From contig NZ_JTLD01000004.1 in the NCBI RefSeq assembly GCF_000798815.1, positions 310,001 to 374,000 of the forward strand: a stretch of DNA of 64,000 bases, given 5' to 3'. How positions within the stretch are numbered: position 1 is the first letter of the stretch; the number at the start of each line of letters is the position of its first letter. The position numbers and the translations under genes are program-made. This DNA comes from Alistipes sp. ZOR0009. Its GTDB lineage: Bacteria; Bacteroidota; Bacteroidia; Bacteroidales; ZOR0009. The notes below the pieces were generated by a model. The model ran no database searches. It saw only the letters and a program-made list of their open reading frames with translations, and was not told the DNA's origin. Shown one piece after another: positions 27,623 through 36,196 of the stretch.

Positions 27623-28591
27623 ATGTCTAACTCAATATTCGAACATATGAACAACAGGCAAGAATCAAAAGCTGCGATGTACTATGTTTCTCGAGATTTT
27701 CTTATTCTCAATGAACCAATCGTAAATAGCCTTCCTAAAGGTTCAATGCTGCTTAACAGCTTAAAAGTATCTCTTAACAGCTTAACAACAGCAAAAAATC
27801 AGCAAGCAGTAAATAATACAGGTATTGTAATAGACAAAAACAGCCAGAAAAGACTGATTGTCGAATTAAGTACCGAGATAAAGGATAAAATACTTGCTTA
27901 TGCTGGATTAGAAGAAGTTAAAGGGATATCGCAAAAGATAAACTTCAGCAAATCTAATCTAATGCGCTCTTCGGATAGTACGCTAATTGAACGATGCTTC
28001 ATTATAGAGACTACTGGAAGAGAGCATGTAGCCAAGATGGAAGAGTACCATCTTACAATAGAAGAGCTAGACGCGTTAAATGCAATGGTTAAGGATTTTG
28101 AAAAAAACATCACAACTCCCCGAATAACGGTAACCGAAAAGTCGGTTGCAACCAAACGAATAGAAGAGCTGATTACGGAAATAGATGCCATCCTATCAAA
28201 AGTAGACCTTATAGTAAATACCCAAAAAAAGATTCACCCCATTTTTTACAACCACTATCAAAAGGTACGTAAAGTAGTAATGCTACAAGGCAGCTCGCTT
28301 AAAGTGAAAGCCCATGCATTTGACCATGCAAGCAATGAGGGGATAAAGGGTGTGCTATTTGAGTTCGTTCCAGAACAGAATCATCAGCAGCCAAATGCAA
28401 CACACGGAAGGACACGTCCAATACTAATAAAGAAGACGGCAAACAAAGGATCGTTTCATGTAAAATCGATACCCGCAGGAAACTACACCGTTACCATATC
28501 GAAACCAGGATACGAAACCCAGGTAATAACCGTATACGTTGCAGATAACGAACTCACCATTATAGAAGTTTTCTTAGTACGAAATACCTAA
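27623..28591 (+). CDS. Helical protein with C-terminal carboxypeptidase-regulatory-like domain (paralogue)
   Basis: 322 residues if it starts at 27623; the ATG at 27647 is also possible. No export signal. Residues to about 225 are mostly helical and Lys/Glu/Ser-rich, ending in 'KKIHPIFYNHYQKVRK'. A beta-sandwich follows: 'SSLKVKAHAFDHASNEGIKG', 'GSFHVKSIPAGNYTVTISKPG' and 'YETQVITVYV', a clear CarboxypepD_reg-like module. Same plan as the protein at 5144-6070. It stands alone, after the 1-kb array region and before two hairpins. Function unknown. Confidence 0.6.
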   Translation: MSNSIFEHMNNRQESKAAMYYVSRDFLILNEPIVNSLPKGSMLLNSLKVSLNSLTTAKNQQAVNNTGIVIDKNSQKRLIVELSTEIKDKILAYAGLEEVKGISQKINFSKSNLMRSSDSTLIERCFIIETTGREHVAKMEEYHLTIEELDALNAMVKDFEKNITTPRITVTEKSVATKRIEELITEIDAILSKVDLIVNTQKKIHPIFYNHYQKVRKVVMLQGSSLKVKAHAFDHASNEGIKGVLFEFVPEQNHQQPNATHGRTRPILIKKTANKGSFHVKSIPAGNYTVTISKPGYETQVITVYVADNELTIIEVFLVRNT

Positions 28592-29038
28592 AAGATTAGG
28601 CTTAGCAATAAAGGCTTAATCCATCAGAATATACCTCTTAGCCAACAAATATTTGGCATAGAGGATTAAAATCTACCTGCCGACAGGATGATACGTTGTT
28701 AGAATATGGTTATTCACATTTGATTGTTTAGTAGAATTTTGTTACAGACTAAAAGGGTACTAGCCATACTACCCTATTGTACTACAAGCCACGCAACATG
28801 CAGAAACTTGTAGAAGAAGTTAACGCTCCTCTTGCGATAAGATGAGCGTTACTTTTTTAAAGCTACCAGTCCAAGATATCCATACACAACTTCCAATAGC
28901 CGCTGCATGCAAAAGAAAAAGCATCAAAAATAAAATGAAAGCCGCCTAAATAAAAAAACTATACCTTCAACGACTACTGACATACAGCTGTCACCAGCCC
29001 ATGCTACTTTTACATTATAAACTATAAATGATACGATT
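28592..29038. other. 447-base intergenic region with two hairpins
   Basis: A hairpin at 28634-28664 (CCTCT..GCCAA / TTGGC..AGAGG, 2x2 internal loop) lies 43 bases after the previous stop. A true terminator shape is at 28821-28858. The stretch between them has no gene. The rest is upstream sequence of the GyrI-like gene, without a clear promoter box. Confidence 0.5.
28821..28858 (+). terminator. Rho-independent terminator
   Basis: TAACGCTC pairs with GAGCGTTA and, after one mismatch, TCTT pairs with AAGA around the loop GCGAT. The stem is followed by C and six Ts. It lies 230 bases beyond the stop of the 27623 gene, so it ends either a long 3' UTR or a separate short transcript. Confidence 0.7.
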
Positions 29039-29494
29039 ATGGAAGTAAAAGAAGTTGGTTCAATGCTTGTGTGCGGAATAAAAGTACGTACATCGATGAG
29101 CAAAATTACGGAACACGTAGGAGTAAAACCCGAAGCACTAATGAAGGAGCTCGCTGCACAAGAGATTGCCCCTGTTGGACCTCAGGTTTGGTGCTACACG
29201 GGCTGCGACGGAACATCGGCAGAGGCAGAATTTGATTTGCTTATAGCTATACCCGTATCTAAAGAGGGAAAAGAGCAAAATGGCTTTGTATTTGAAACCC
29301 TGCCAAGCTATCGCCACGTATCGGTAATACATAAAGGCCCCTGGAGCGAGCTTGCTGCTGCCTACGAGCAGCTGGTATCGAATATCGCCAATGCTGGCTT
29401 GACCCTTGTAGGTACATCTCGAGAGATTTACCTAAATTGCGATTTTGAAAATCAGCAAAACTGCGTAACAGAAATACAGATGGAGGTAGCGTAG
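29039..29494 (+). CDS. GyrI-like / effector-binding domain protein
   Basis: 151 residues made of a single GyrI-like (AraC_E_bind/SOUL-related) domain, with no DNA-binding part. It has the usual early strand 'EVKEVGSMLVCGIKVRTSM', the central 'AEFDLLIAIPV', then 'FETLPSYRHVSVIHKGPWSELAAAYEQL' and a closing 'REIYLNC'. Such stand-alone domains bind or hydrolyse small hydrophobic or toxic compounds. It is followed 29 bases later by a DUF3795 gene and then a YafY-type regulator, a grouping often met in Bacteroidota. Confidence 0.8.
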   Translation: MEVKEVGSMLVCGIKVRTSMSKITEHVGVKPEALMKELAAQEIAPVGPQVWCYTGCDGTSAEAEFDLLIAIPVSKEGKEQNGFVFETLPSYRHVSVIHKGPWSELAAAYEQLVSNIANAGLTLVGTSREIYLNCDFENQQNCVTEIQMEVA

Positions 29495-29523
29495 CACGCT
29501 AATCCCCCTTTAACTATACTACC

Positions 29524-29880
29524 ATGGAAAATAAACCAAAGATAACGGCAGATACGGCTTTGATTGCATACTGCGGTCTTTATTGTGGAGCATGCAGAAG
29601 GTATACCAGCGGTAAATGCCCGGGTTGCCATGATAATGTAAAAGCAACATGGTGCAAGGTTAGATCTTGCTGCATGGAGAATAATATTGCCAGCTGCGCC
29701 GATTGCAAAACGGTTGGCCATGCGCAATGTGCGTATTTCAACAATTTTATGGGCAAGCTATTTGGCGTACTCTTTAACTCGGACAGAGGAAAGTGTATTG
29801 AGCGCATAAAAGAGGTGGGATACCTGGCCTACTCGGTTGAGATGGCGGAAAAAGGGGCTCAAACAATAAAAAGAAGGTAG
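29524..29880 (+). CDS. DUF3795 cysteine-rich protein
   Basis: 118 residues with many Cys: 'AYCGLYCGACRRY', 'GKCPGC', 'WCKVRSCCMENN', 'SCADC' and a late 'GKCIERI'. The first motif (C-G-L-x-C-x-x-C) marks DUF3795, thought to bind metal; the role is unknown. It probably shares a transcript with the GyrI-like gene just upstream. A 12-bp inverted repeat starts 31 bases after the stop and could serve as its 3' hairpin. Confidence 0.85.
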   Translation: MENKPKITADTALIAYCGLYCGACRRYTSGKCPGCHDNVKATWCKVRSCCMENNIASCADCKTVGHAQCAYFNNFMGKLFGVLFNSDRGKCIERIKEVGYLAYSVEMAEKGAQTIKRR

Positions 29881-29911
29881 GCTCAAAAAAATTAAGACAT
29901 TACCTGTTGAA

Positions 29912-29951
29912 GCAAAAAGTAAGCGACCGTTTTTCTGTTGCTTACTTTTGC
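29912..29951. promoter_or_regulatory. Inverted repeat overlapping the -7 box of the YafY regulator gene
   Basis: GCAAAAAGTAAGC (29912-29924) and GCTTACTTTTGC (29940-29951) are inverted copies with one extra A in the left arm, 15 bases apart. The right arm contains TACTTTTG (29943-29950), a TAnnTTTG box for the gene starting at 29992. This could be an autoregulatory operator. It could also be the 3' hairpin of the DUF3795 gene. Confidence 0.5.
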
Positions 29952-29991
29952 ATTTTGTAGTACGTTCGAAAACAATATCCTCTTTTGCCCC

Positions 29992-30951
29992 ATGAATAGA
30001 ATAGATCGCCTACAAGCCATACTGATTCATCTACAAAGTAAGAAGGTGGTAACCGCGGCAGAGCTGGCCGAGCGGTTTAACCTGAGTGTACGCACCGTTT
30101 ACCGGGATATCAGAGCGTTGGAGGAGGCTGGAGTTCCCATTGGAGCAGAAGCTGGGCTCGGATACTATCTTGACGAGAGCTATCACCTTCCACCAGTTAG
30201 CTTTACCAATAGCGAAGCATCAGCCCTACTAATTGGAGGCAAGTTTGTAGAGCAGATGAGCGATTCGCATACTAGGGAAGCCTACCGATCGGCATTATTC
30301 AAGATAAAATCGGTACTAAATAGCAAAGAGAAGCATGAGATTGACGTATTACAAGAAAACATTAGAGTGTTTGGACGTCAACAGCCAAACGATTGCAGAG
30401 AGAGGGCGCTGCTAGTAGATGTGCAGCAAGCAATAGTAAGCAGAACTGTGCTCGATATAGAATACCACGCCTACTACAACAATAAAACAACGCAACGAAG
30501 GATAGAACCCATTGGAATGGTGTACTACAGCAACAGCTGGCACCTTATAGGCTACTGCCTGCTCAGAAATGAGTATAGAGACCTACGCTTAGATCGGATA
30601 CAGCAGCTACAGCGAACAAAAGAACCTTTTACAAAGGAAAAACACATTTGCCTAGAGGAATACTTTGAACAAATGCAGCAAGACCATCAAGTGCATCGAA
30701 TTACGCTGCTAGTAAAGGAAGATAGCCTGAGCTACATTCAAGATTCGAAATACTGGTATGGATTTACCTACGACGAACCTGCTACAGAAGGATGGCGTCG
30801 GCTATTTTTCAGAAACGGAGATTTAAATGGATTTGCCCGATGGGTACTAATGGCTGCAGGAGAGACAAAAGTGGAAGAGCCAGCAGAATTAAATCAGATG
30901 GTGGTTGAGCTAGTTTGCTCGCTCAACAAAATCTATTTGACAAAAAAATAA
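29992..30951 (+). CDS. YafY-family HTH/WYL transcriptional regulator
   Basis: 319 residues from the ATG at 29992 (MNRIDRLQAILIHLQ). The open frame back to 29938 crosses the promoter dyad and is rejected. Residues 1-60 are an HTH_11 winged helix ('VVTAAELAERFNLSVRTVYRDI'). The WYL domain follows from about 140, with 'IEPIGMVYYSNSWHLIGYC' and 'YRDLRLDRIQQL'. WYL domains bind small ligands or nucleic acid. It likely controls the neighbouring GyrI-like/DUF3795 genes and perhaps itself. It converges on the SRPBCC gene with only 6 bases between stops. Confidence 0.9.
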   Translation: MNRIDRLQAILIHLQSKKVVTAAELAERFNLSVRTVYRDIRALEEAGVPIGAEAGLGYYLDESYHLPPVSFTNSEASALLIGGKFVEQMSDSHTREAYRSALFKIKSVLNSKEKHEIDVLQENIRVFGRQQPNDCRERALLVDVQQAIVSRTVLDIEYHAYYNNKTTQRRIEPIGMVYYSNSWHLIGYCLLRNEYRDLRLDRIQQLQRTKEPFTKEKHICLEEYFEQMQQDHQVHRITLLVKEDSLSYIQDSKYWYGFTYDEPATEGWRRLFFRNGDLNGFARWVLMAAGETKVEEPAELNQMVVELVCSLNKIYLTKK

Positions 30952-30957
30952 TACTAC

Positions 30958-31389
30958 CTACGTTGTGCTAAGCGACTCGCAGTAATTCTTAAATCGAACT
31001 AATATCGAAAGCCAACCATCGCGCTGCATTTCGATAGGATGCGTATTTTCGGTTTCGAAGGTTTCCACAATTTCGGTAGAACCACCTTGCCTCCAGAATA
31101 GAATTGACACAGACCTTCCATCGTCGAGCAGAAAAGCAAGCTGCTCTTTAGGAACCACAGCAGTATACTTACCGCTAAAATCGAAACCTATCAAACCACT
31201 CTTTGCCTCCATTCGGTAGCAGAAGCGCCCATCGGGACGCAAATTGTTGTCGGCACGAGTAGTATGCCAATCGTCAGAAGCACAATTCCATATTAGGATA
31301 TCACTAGGAGAAGTCCAGCGGCTCCAGACAACATCGATTGGTGCGTTTACAACAATGCGTAACGTAACTATTTTACTATTTGCATTCAT
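30958..31389 (-). CDS. SRPBCC (AHSA1-type) domain protein
   Basis: 143 residues, a single START/Bet v1-like fold. Seen are 'LRIVVNAPIDVVWSRWTSPSDILIWN', 'ADNNLRPDGRFCYRMEAKSG' and a final helix 'QRDGWLSILVRFKNYCES'. These are typical for the AHSA1 branch, which binds hydrophobic ligands or is annotated only as activator-like. It is second in a two-gene minus-strand unit behind the VOC gene (21-base gap), facing the YafY regulator. Confidence 0.85.
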   Translation of the reverse strand: MNANSKIVTLRIVVNAPIDVVWSRWTSPSDILIWNCASDDWHTTRADNNLRPDGRFCYRMEAKSGLIGFDFSGKYTAVVPKEQLAFLLDDGRSVSILFWRQGGSTEIVETFETENTHPIEMQRDGWLSILVRFKNYCESLSTT

Positions 31390-31410
31390 ACCTATATATT
31401 TAGAAGGATT

Positions 31411-31848
31411 TTAGCGGTTCTCGCAGTTGAACATCCATTGAACCCCAAATTTATCGGTACAGCTGCCGTAGTAAGCCCCCCAAAACATATCTTGAAGATC
31501 CATCGTAACCTTTCCGCCATTTGCCAAAGCGTCGAAAAGCCTTTTAGTCTCCTCGCGAGTATCCGTTTCGAGGTTTATGTGCACGTTGTTACCTGCGTTA
31601 ACATGAAATCCACAGGATTCGGGAGCGTCTGTTCCCATTAAGATATGACCACCAAGGATTGGAAGTTCGACATGCATTACCAGCATTTTATCCTCTTCGG
31701 ATAGAGGAGGCATTCCCTCCATAGGAGGCATATCGCCAAATCGGGCTATTCCACCACGAGTAAATTCACCCCCAAAAATAGATTGATAGAACTTAAAAGC
31801 CTCTTCGGTATTTCGAGGGAAATTGAGATAGGTACTGACTCTTGCCAT
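31411..31848 (-). CDS. VOC-family (PhnB/glyoxalase-like) protein
   Basis: 145 residues. The opening 'STYLNFPRNTEEAFKFYQSIFGGEF' is the PhnB-like VOC start. Further on are 'MHVELPILGGHILMGTDAPE' and the end 'MFWGAYYGSCTDKFGVQWMFN'. VOC proteins are metal-dependent isomerases, dioxygenases or resistance proteins. This PhnB-like branch has no firm activity. First gene of the VOC-SRPBCC unit. Confidence 0.88.
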   Translation of the reverse strand: MARVSTYLNFPRNTEEAFKFYQSIFGGEFTRGGIARFGDMPPMEGMPPLSEEDKMLVMHVELPILGGHILMGTDAPESCGFHVNAGNNVHINLETDTREETKRLFDALANGGKVTMDLQDMFWGAYYGSCTDKFGVQWMFNCENR

Positions 31849-31935
31849 CGCGTTTCGTTTACATTTATTAAGTATTTAAACATAAAGAAACTAATTTTGT
31901 TTCAGAAAAAGCTAAAATATTGCACATTCTAAAAG

Positions 31936-31980
31936 AAAAACATCCGTTAATAGAGTCCCTCTCTACTAACGGATGTTTTT
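31936..31980 (-). terminator. Terminator of cysS
   Basis: The perfect 14-bp arms AAAAACATCCGTTA (31936-31949) and TAACGGATGTTTTT (31967-31980) have a 17-base loop that itself contains AGAG/CTCT. The stem starts 39 bases past the cysS stop. The end with U-run fits the minus strand. Confidence 0.8.
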
Positions 31981-32018
31981 ATGTGGTAAGCAGTACGCTT
32001 TAAAGCAGCAGAACTTGG

Positions 32019-33491
32019 TTAGGCAATTTCCCAATCAAAGCCATCCTTGCGATCTTTAACGATAACCCCAATTTTATTTAGCTCATCTCTAATTTTATCG
32101 GAAGTGGCAAAGTCTTTATTAGCCTTTGCCTGCATGCGAATATTAAGCAACATGTTAATAAGATCAGCGGTAAGGTTACTTTTGGTATCGCCAGCAATGC
32201 TATCGTCGCGTAGGCCTAGAATCTCGAATACCGTGGTATTAAAGATGCTTGATAGGCGCTCGAGATCGGCAGCAGAGATCTTTTCTTTACCATCGTAAAT
32301 TGAATTGATATTACGCACCCAGTCAAAAAGAACAGAGATAGCAATTGGGCTGTTTAAGTCGTCATTTAGCGCATCAAAAACGCCCGTTTCCAACTCGTCG
32401 ACATTTACGGTAGAGACATCCGAAGCCTTTAGCTTGCTAAGCGTATTGGCTGCGGTAAGAAGTCGTTGTAACCCCTTTTCGGCAGCTTGTAACGCCTCAT
32501 TAGAGAAGTCGAGCGTGCTACGATAGTGAGCTTGAAGCGTAAAGAAACGAATGGTCATAGGACCATAGGCTTGCTCAAGGAGCTTATGGCTTCCGTTGAA
32601 CAATTCCTCCAAGGTAATGAAGTTACCTAAGCTTTTTCCCATCTTCTGCCCGTTGATGGTAAGCATATTATTATGCATCCAGTAGTTTACGGAATCGTGC
32701 CCAAGAGCAGCGGTGCTCTGAGCGATTTCGCACTCGTGGTGAGGAAACATCAAGTCCATACCACCTCCATGAATGTCAAACTTTTCGCCAAGGTACTTGG
32801 TACTCATAGCAGAACATTCGAGGTGCCAACCGGGGAAGCCATCGCTCCAAGGAGAAGGCCAGCGCATTATATGTTCGGGCTGTGCTTTTTTCCAAAGCGC
32901 AAAGTCGAACGAGTTGCGCTTTTCGCTTTGCCCATCTAGCTCGCGAGTATTGGCTTGGAGATCGTCCAAAATACGACCAGAAAGTTTTCCATAAGGATAC
33001 TTGCGGTTGTATGCCTCAACATCAAAGTAAATAGAGCCTTGGCTTTCGTAGGCAAAGCCGGCATCTTGGATTTTCTTAACCAAATCGATCTGCTCGATAA
33101 TATGGCCCGAAGCATGAGGTTCGATGCTTGGGGGAAGCACATTAAGAAGCTTCATTGCATCATGGTAGCGGTTGGTGTAATACTGCACCACCTCCATGGG
33201 CTCCAGCTCCTCTAATCGGGCTTTCTTGCCTATTTTATCGTCTCCGCTATCGGCATCATTCTCAAGGTGGCCAACGTCGGTAATGTTACGCACATAGCGA
33301 ACCTTGTACCCTCTATTTTTGAGATAACGAAACAGCAAATCGAAGGTGATGGCTGGACGAGCGTGCCCCAAATGCGGATCGCCATAAACCGTAGGACCGC
33401 AAACATATAGTCCTACATGTGGAGGGTTGATTGGTATAAAATCTTCCTTTTTTCGCGTAAGCGTATTGTAAATCTGCAATTTGCCTTCCAT
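32019..33491 (-). CDS. cysS: Cysteine--tRNA ligase
   Basis: 490 residues from the ATG at 33491; a GTG just before it is in frame but not needed. Class I synthetase motifs are clear. They are the zinc Cys in '[19 protein letters not shown]', the HIGH-type HLGH, the zinc ligands in 'GWHLECSAM' and 'HHECE', and the KMSKS loop as '[11 protein letters not shown]'. A C-terminal DALR-like helical domain follows. It charges tRNA-Cys. Single-gene unit with its own -7 box and terminator. Confidence 0.97.
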   Translation of the reverse strand: MEGKLQIYNTLTRKKEDFIPINPPHVGLYVCGPTVYGDPHLGHARPAITFDLLFRYLKNRGYKVRYVRNITDVGHLENDADSGDDKIGKKARLEELEPMEVVQYYTNRYHDAMKLLNVLPPSIEPHASGHIIEQIDLVKKIQDAGFAYESQGSIYFDVEAYNRKYPYGKLSGRILDDLQANTRELDGQSEKRNSFDFALWKKAQPEHIMRWPSPWSDGFPGWHLECSAMSTKYLGEKFDIHGGGMDLMFPHHECEIAQSTAALGHDSVNYWMHNNMLTINGQKMGKSLGNFITLEELFNGSHKLLEQAYGPMTIRFFTLQAHYRSTLDFSNEALQAAEKGLQRLLTAANTLSKLKASDVSTVNVDELETGVFDALNDDLNSPIAISVLFDWVRNINSIYDGKEKISAADLERLSSIFNTTVFEILGLRDDSIAGDTKSNLTADLINMLLNIRMQAKANKDFATSDKIRDELNKIGVIVKDRKDGFDWEIA

Positions 33492-33516
33492 CACTTAAAA
33501 AAAATAGTTCGAAACA

Positions 33517-33524
33517 CAAAGTTA
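33517..33524 (-). promoter_or_regulatory. Putative -7 box for cysS
   Basis: CAAAGTTA on the plus strand reads TAACTTTG (TAnnTTTG) on the minus strand, 25 bases before the cysS ATG. No good -33 match. Confidence 0.45.
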
Positions 33525-33715
33525 ATGATTTATGAGCGAATGACGAGCATCTGAAAAGATAAAATGGAAATATAGCAAAGCCAGCCACCTATGCTACTGG
33601 CATAAAACTGCATTTTGCTGAATATCGTAAAGGCATTACCGCAGCTCTATAGCCCTTAAAAAAGGCTAGAAGGCAGTTTATTCGAGAATATGGCAATAAG
33701 CTTCTTGGTTTTTTG

Positions 33716-33723
33716 TACCTTTG
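33716..33723 (+). promoter_or_regulatory. Putative -7 box for rnr
   Basis: TACCTTTG fits TAnnTTTG and lies 49 bases before the ATG at 33773. The -33 region is weak. Confidence 0.5.
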
Positions 33724-33772
33724 TGAATAGTTCATTTCACCCGCCCCCGTTCATTTTTAATAGAATAACTTT

Positions 33773-36106
33773 ATGAAGAAAGTTAAAAGCGACGAAAAAT
33801 CAAGCAGCAAAAGCATTAAGAAAAAAAGTATCGAAAAGCACATTTTTGAGATTATCTCCACGCATCCCAACAAATCATTTAGCTACAAAGAGATTGCTAA
33901 AACTTTGGGATTGAAGGATAACGGACAAAAGCACACCGTGATGGTTTGCCTAACAGAGCTCAAGCGCATGGGCATGGTGAACGAGATTGAGCACGGGGTA
34001 TTTAAGGTTGTTACCAAGGGGGGATTTGTTGTCGGCAAGGTAGATATGACGCAGAGTGGTTCTGCCTTTATCATATCACCAGATACCGAAGAAGATGTAT
34101 TCATTTCGCCAAGTAAAATGAACCAAGCGCTACACGGCGATACGGTTCGCGTTTACGTTTATCCCTATAAAGGGAAAAAACGCCCAGAAGGAGAAATCGT
34201 AGAGATACTTGAAGCAGGAAAGCGTCAATATGTTGGAACGGTAGAGATGTCGCCCAACTATATATTCGTAGTACCCGATGGCAAGCAAATGCCGTTCGAC
34301 ATATTTGTACCAATGCGCCATGCTGGCGATGCCCAAAATGGCGACAAGGTAATTGTTAAGGTTATCGAGATGCCTAAAACAGGGAAGAATCCAATTGGAG
34401 AAATCGTTGAAGTTTTAGGAAAGCCTGGCGACAATGAGGTAGAAATGCACGCAATACTAGCCGATTACGGACTACCATATAAGTTTCCTGAAGAGGTTGA
34501 GCGCGCAGCAGATTTCATTAAAGATGACATAATTCCATCAGAAATTGCCAAGCGCCGAGATATGCGCCACATTACCACGTTTACTATAGACCCTGCTGAC
34601 GCCAAGGACTTTGACGATGCATTATCGTTTAGTAAGCTCCCCAATGGCCATATTGAGGTTGGCGTACACATTGCAGATGTTTCGCACTACCTACAGCCAG
34701 GCTCTATTATCGATAAGGAGGCTGTAGAAAGAGCAACATCCGTTTATCTTGTAGATAGAACCGTTCCGATGCTACCAGAGCGGCTATCAAACTTCCTCTG
34801 CTCGCTTCGTCCTAACGAGGACAAGCTTACCTACTCGGCTGTATTTGAGTTGGACGAAGATGCCAATGTAATTAACACATGGATAGGCAGAACCGTTACC
34901 CACTCGGATCGTAGATTTACCTATGAGGAAGCTCAGGAGGTTATTGAAACAGGGAATGGTGACTACAAAGATGAGATTCTAACCCTACATAAGCTGGCCC
35001 AGAAATTACGTGCCGACAGATTCAAGCACGGAGCCATTGCCTTTGATAGAGAAGAGGCCAAATTCGAAATAGATGAGACAGGAAAGCCTCTAAGAGTCTA
35101 CTTTAAGACACAAAAGGAGAGCAATCAGCTCATAGAAGAGTTTATGCTTTTGGCCAACAAGAAAGTTGCAGAACATATTGGTAAGGTAAAAGGAAGAAGT
35201 AAACCAAAAACATTTGTTTACCGTATTCACGACGTGCCTAATCCCGAAAAGTACGACACCTTCCGCCGTTTTGTTGTGAAATTTGGTTACTACCTACAAG
35301 CAAGCAACAGCAAAGGCATCTCAAAAGAGCTAAATCAGCTGCTATCTGACGTAAAAGGCAAGACTGAGGAAAACCTGATAGAGACCCTAGCGGTACGCTC
35401 GATGGCAAAGGCAAAATACTCGACTGAAAACATAGGCCACTACGGGCTACAGTTCGACTACTATACCCATTTCACCTCACCTATTCGACGCTACCCGGAT
35501 GTGATGGTGCATCGCTTGCTCGACATGTACGATCATGGTGCCTCTTCTCAGGATCAAGAATCGTACGAAGAGCTATGCCTACAATCCTCCGAAATGGAGA
35601 TCAAAGCATCCGATGCCGAAAGAGCATCCATCAAGTACAAAATGGTAGAGTTCATGGTGGATAAAGTTGGGATGGAGTTCGATGGTATCGTTTCTGGCGT
35701 TACGGATTGGGGCATCTACGTAGAGATCAAGGAAAACAAGGTTGAAGGAATGGTTTCGACCCGCGACCTAACCGACGATAGCTACATCTTTGATGAGGAC
35801 AGCTACAGCCTAGTTGGCCGCAACACTGGAAGACGCTTTACCCTTGGAGATGAAGTGCGCATACGTGTTCTACGAACCAACCTAGCGCGCAAGCAGCTAG
35901 ACTACGAGCTAATTGGAGTTGGCGGCCAAGAAGTTTCCTTTGAACCTGCCGTTAACACAGGATTCTCAGGAAAAGGAAGCGCCCGAACCAGCAGAGAACC
36001 GCATAAAAGCAGATCGGAAGGACGCAAAACAGAGCGAAAATCGGGAAGCCGAAAAAGCGGTGAAAAGAAAGCAGGAAAAAAATCAAGCAGCAAAAGAAGA
36101 AGATAA
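33773..36106 (+). CDS. rnr: Ribonuclease R
   Basis: 777 residues. It degrades structured RNA 3' to 5'. Order of domains: a basic N-terminus, a winged helix ('KSFSYKEIAKTLGLKDNGQ'), two cold-shock/OB domains, the RNB domain with 'TIDPADAKDFDDALS' holding the metal-binding Asp residues and 'HFTSPIRRYPDVMVHRLL', then S1 ('GMEFDGIVSGVTDWGIYVEI'). A Lys/Ser/Arg-rich tail of about 50 residues ends the protein, as often in RNase R. Confidence 0.95.
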   Translation: MKKVKSDEKSSSKSIKKKSIEKHIFEIISTHPNKSFSYKEIAKTLGLKDNGQKHTVMVCLTELKRMGMVNEIEHGVFKVVTKGGFVVGKVDMTQSGSAFIISPDTEEDVFISPSKMNQALHGDTVRVYVYPYKGKKRPEGEIVEILEAGKRQYVGTVEMSPNYIFVVPDGKQMPFDIFVPMRHAGDAQNGDKVIVKVIEMPKTGKNPIGEIVEVLGKPGDNEVEMHAILADYGLPYKFPEEVERAADFIKDDIIPSEIAKRRDMRHITTFTIDPADAKDFDDALSFSKLPNGHIEVGVHIADVSHYLQPGSIIDKEAVERATSVYLVDRTVPMLPERLSNFLCSLRPNEDKLTYSAVFELDEDANVINTWIGRTVTHSDRRFTYEEAQEVIETGNGDYKDEILTLHKLAQKLRADRFKHGAIAFDREEAKFEIDETGKPLRVYFKTQKESNQLIEEFMLLANKKVAEHIGKVKGRSKPKTFVYRIHDVPNPEKYDTFRRFVVKFGYYLQASNSKGISKELNQLLSDVKGKTEENLIETLAVRSMAKAKYSTENIGHYGLQFDYYTHFTSPIRRYPDVMVHRLLDMYDHGASSQDQESYEELCLQSSEMEIKASDAERASIKYKMVEFMVDKVGMEFDGIVSGVTDWGIYVEIKENKVEGMVSTRDLTDDSYIFDEDSYSLVGRNTGRRFTLGDEVRIRVLRTNLARKQLDYELIGVGGQEVSFEPAVNTGFSGKGSARTSREPHKSRSEGRKTERKSGSRKSGEKKAGKKSSSKRRR

Positions 36107-36108
36107 GA

Positions 36109-36133
36109 AAAGGCTCCTACGGGAGCCTTTTTA
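36109..36133 (+). terminator. Terminator of rnr
   Basis: AAAAGGCTCC pairs with GGGAGCCTTTTT around a short loop (TACG region), directly after the rnr stop, ending in five Ts. Confidence 0.8.
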
Positions 36134-36196
36134 GCAATTGCCAATTGCCAAATAAAACCTACTTTGCATATTCTTTTAAACACAAGCCTAAGCACT

